NCBI RefSeq assembly: GCF_007827815.1
Contig: NZ_VITH01000002.1
Span: forward strand, 124,001 to 188,000
Length of the DNA: 64,000 nucleotides
Direction of reading: 5' to 3'
DNA from: Azospirillum brasilense
GTDB taxonomy: Bacteria; Pseudomonadota; Alphaproteobacteria; Azospirillales; Azospirillaceae
Position 1 is the stretch's first letter; the number at the start of each line of letters is the position of its first letter. The notes under the pieces were generated by a model, which searched no databases, had not been told where the DNA came from, and saw nothing but the letters and a program-made list of their open reading frames with translations. Below, one piece after another: positions 62,839-64,000 of this stretch. Made by a program: the position numbers and the translations under genes.

Positions 62839-64000
62839 CAGGCTTCGCTTTCACGGGTGCCCTTGCGGGCGCTTTCATCGGTGCCTTGGGTCGCGTCTCT
62901 GCGGGCGCCCAGGCTGTGCAGGGCCTTCTCCACGGCCTCCGCGAAATAGCCGGCGTCGGCCAGCGCCTGGAAGGGCCGTCCGTTGAGGCTGAGGCGGCGC
63001 CATTCCGCCTCGTCCGACGCGACGGACAGCATGTGGCGGGCCAACCCCTCGGGGTTGTCGGGCTCGACGATGTGGCCGTTCAACCCGCTGCGGATCAGCA
63101 CGTCGCGGGCGCCGCACTGGTCGGACAGGATGGTCGGTACGCCCATCGCCAGCGCCTCGTTGACCACCAGCCCGAACTGCTCCTCCAGCGAGGGAAGCAG
63201 CAGGCACAGGGTCGACCCCAGCGTCTCCGCGATCCCCTTCTCCTGGAGGAAACCGCGGAAAATGATGTGCCCCTCCAGCCCGCGCCGGGCGACCTCCGCC
63301 CGCAGGTCGGCCTCCAGCGGGCCGGAGCCGCAGAGGTGCAGGGGCCGCGCCGCATCCCCCGCCAGCCGGCGGTAGAGGTCGTAGGCCTCGACCGCGCGGA
63401 ACAGGTTCTTCTTCGGCACGAAACGGGCGATGATCGTGAAGTGCCGCTCGGCGAAGGGCACGCCGTCGGGTGCCGGAGTCATGCCGGACAGCCGGCGCAC
63501 CCGCTCCAGCGACAGGGTGTCGTAGCCGATGAACAGCCGGTCCTTGGGCAATCCCAGGAAGCGGTAGTAGTCGACCGTGCGGTGGCTGCCCCCGATCGCC
63601 GCCTGATAGGGCTTGTAGAGCAGGGACTTCAGCGCCTCGCGCCAGAGGACGCGCGGCTTGTCGTCGAACTTCGAGGCGTTCATGTTGACGACGCGCCGGC
63701 CCATCAGCCGCATCGTCACCGCCAGGGCGAAGACGTCGGGCTCCTCGTAATGGCACAGGAAGACGTGGCTGGCTCCCGCCTTGCGGCATTCGCGCAGCAG
63801 GGCTCGGTAGACCTGGAAGGACGGGATGTCCGCCTTGGAGCGTCCGGGGAACAGCGTGACCTTGCGGAAATGCTGCCCCTCCCCGGTGGAGTCCCAGGCG
63901 TAGGTGTGGGACTTCGACCCGACCTCCAGACCGACCACGTCGTAGAGATGGCCGAGCCGTCGCCCGACCGCCTCCAAGCGGTCCATGTGGTAGGGGCCGA
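62838..64000 (-). CDS. GT4-type glycosyltransferase (5' end outside the window)
   Basis: A GT-B enzyme of at least 382 residues. The frame is open to the edge and its first residues here (GPYHMDRLEAVGRRL) already look like the donor-side start of the fold, so the true start lies beyond base 64000. The C-terminal domain has ARFVPKKNLFRAVEAYDLYRRL, LHLCGSGPLEADLRAEV, IIFRGFLQEKGIAE, and LCLLLPSLEEQFGLVVNEALAMGVPTILSDQCGARDV. It is coupled to the next glycosyltransferase gene by a one-base overlap. The C-terminal ~20 residues are charged. Confidence 0.88.
   Translation of the reverse strand, partial: GPYHMDRLEAVGRRLGHLYDVVGLEVGSKSHTYAWDSTGEGQHFRKVTLFPGRSKADIPSFQVYRALLRECRKAGASHVFLCHYEEPDVFALAVTMRLMGRRVVNMNASKFDDKPRVLWREALKSLLYKPYQAAIGGSHRTVDYYRFLGLPKDRLFIGYDTLSLERVRRLSGMTPAPDGVPFAERHFTIIARFVPKKNLFRAVEAYDLYRRLAGDAARPLHLCGSGPLEADLRAEVARRGLEGHIIFRGFLQEKGIAETLGSTLCLLLPSLEEQFGLVVNEALAMGVPTILSDQCGARDVLIRSGLNGHIVEPDNPEGLARHMLSVASDEAEWRRLSLNGRPFQALADAGYFAEAVEKALHSLGARRDATQGTDESARKGTRESEA

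Overview
This is a gene-dense, GC-rich stretch of bacterial chromosome. Gene content and order point to an alphaproteobacterium of the Rhodospirillales, most likely Azospirillum or a close relative. The evidence is the order tRNA-Ala / FYDLN-acid protein / aroA / cmk / rpsA / ihfB / lapA / pyrF / trpF, the order rpmH-rnpA-yidD-yidC-engB-argB, the cobS-cobT pair with a J-domain gene and a divergent bolA, and recurring GC-rich palindromic repeats. The genus is an inference. I saw no rRNA, CRISPR array, insertion sequence or prophage.

Layout. 1-4.8 kb: the end of one moeA-type gene, a second moeA fused to a periplasmic-binding-like domain, a pirin, a small Cys-tailed protein, tRNA-Ala(GGC) and a zinc-ribbon/acidic protein. 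5-22.8 kb: gamma-glutamyltransferase, then the conserved aroA-cmk-rpsA-ihfB-lapA-pyrF-trpF series. This series is broken twice by lower-GC inserts: a novel lipoprotein gene at 8.3-9.6 kb, and an AT-rich island at 12.36-14.3 kb that is followed by a DUF2189 membrane protein gene. It also carries an ornithine cyclodeaminase/amine oxidase pair and a stress-type pair, and is followed by a zinc-sensing (DgcZ-like) diguanylate cyclase and upp. 22.9-27.5 kb: ferric-iron ABC permease and binding-protein genes, each with a Fur-like site, around a second pirin; no ATPase gene is here. 27.5-32.2 kb: cobalt insertion for cobalamin (cobS, cobT) with a VapBC toxin-antitoxin pair inside the operon, plus a J-domain protein and BolA. 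32.4-44.5 kb: an RHH regulator, DUF2889, a CBS protein, aroB-aroK, an uncharacterised exported protein coupled to xerD, malate synthase, a DMT exporter, accA and a MAPEG protein. 44.5-52 kb: corA, argB, a CPA2 antiporter, and the engB-yidC-yidD-rnpA-rpmH membrane-insertion/RNase P operon with a clear sigma70 promoter.

52.1-64 kb is a surface-polysaccharide locus: an asparagine-synthase-like protein, two GT2 and two GT4 glycosyltransferases, a Wzy-type polymerase, a secreted beta-helix protein, an AlgJ/AlgX-like protein whose catalytic residues appear to be replaced, and a COQ7-like di-iron protein with all six metal ligands. Most of these genes are joined by overlapping stop/start codons or gaps of a few bases.

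Best candidates for new biology: the AT-rich island with an unknown HTH protein and two very small proteins; the toxin-antitoxin pair inside the cobaltochelatase operon; and, in the polysaccharide locus, the apparent pseudo-acetyltransferase and the COQ7-like protein. Functional statements rest on motif recognition by eye, not on database searches.
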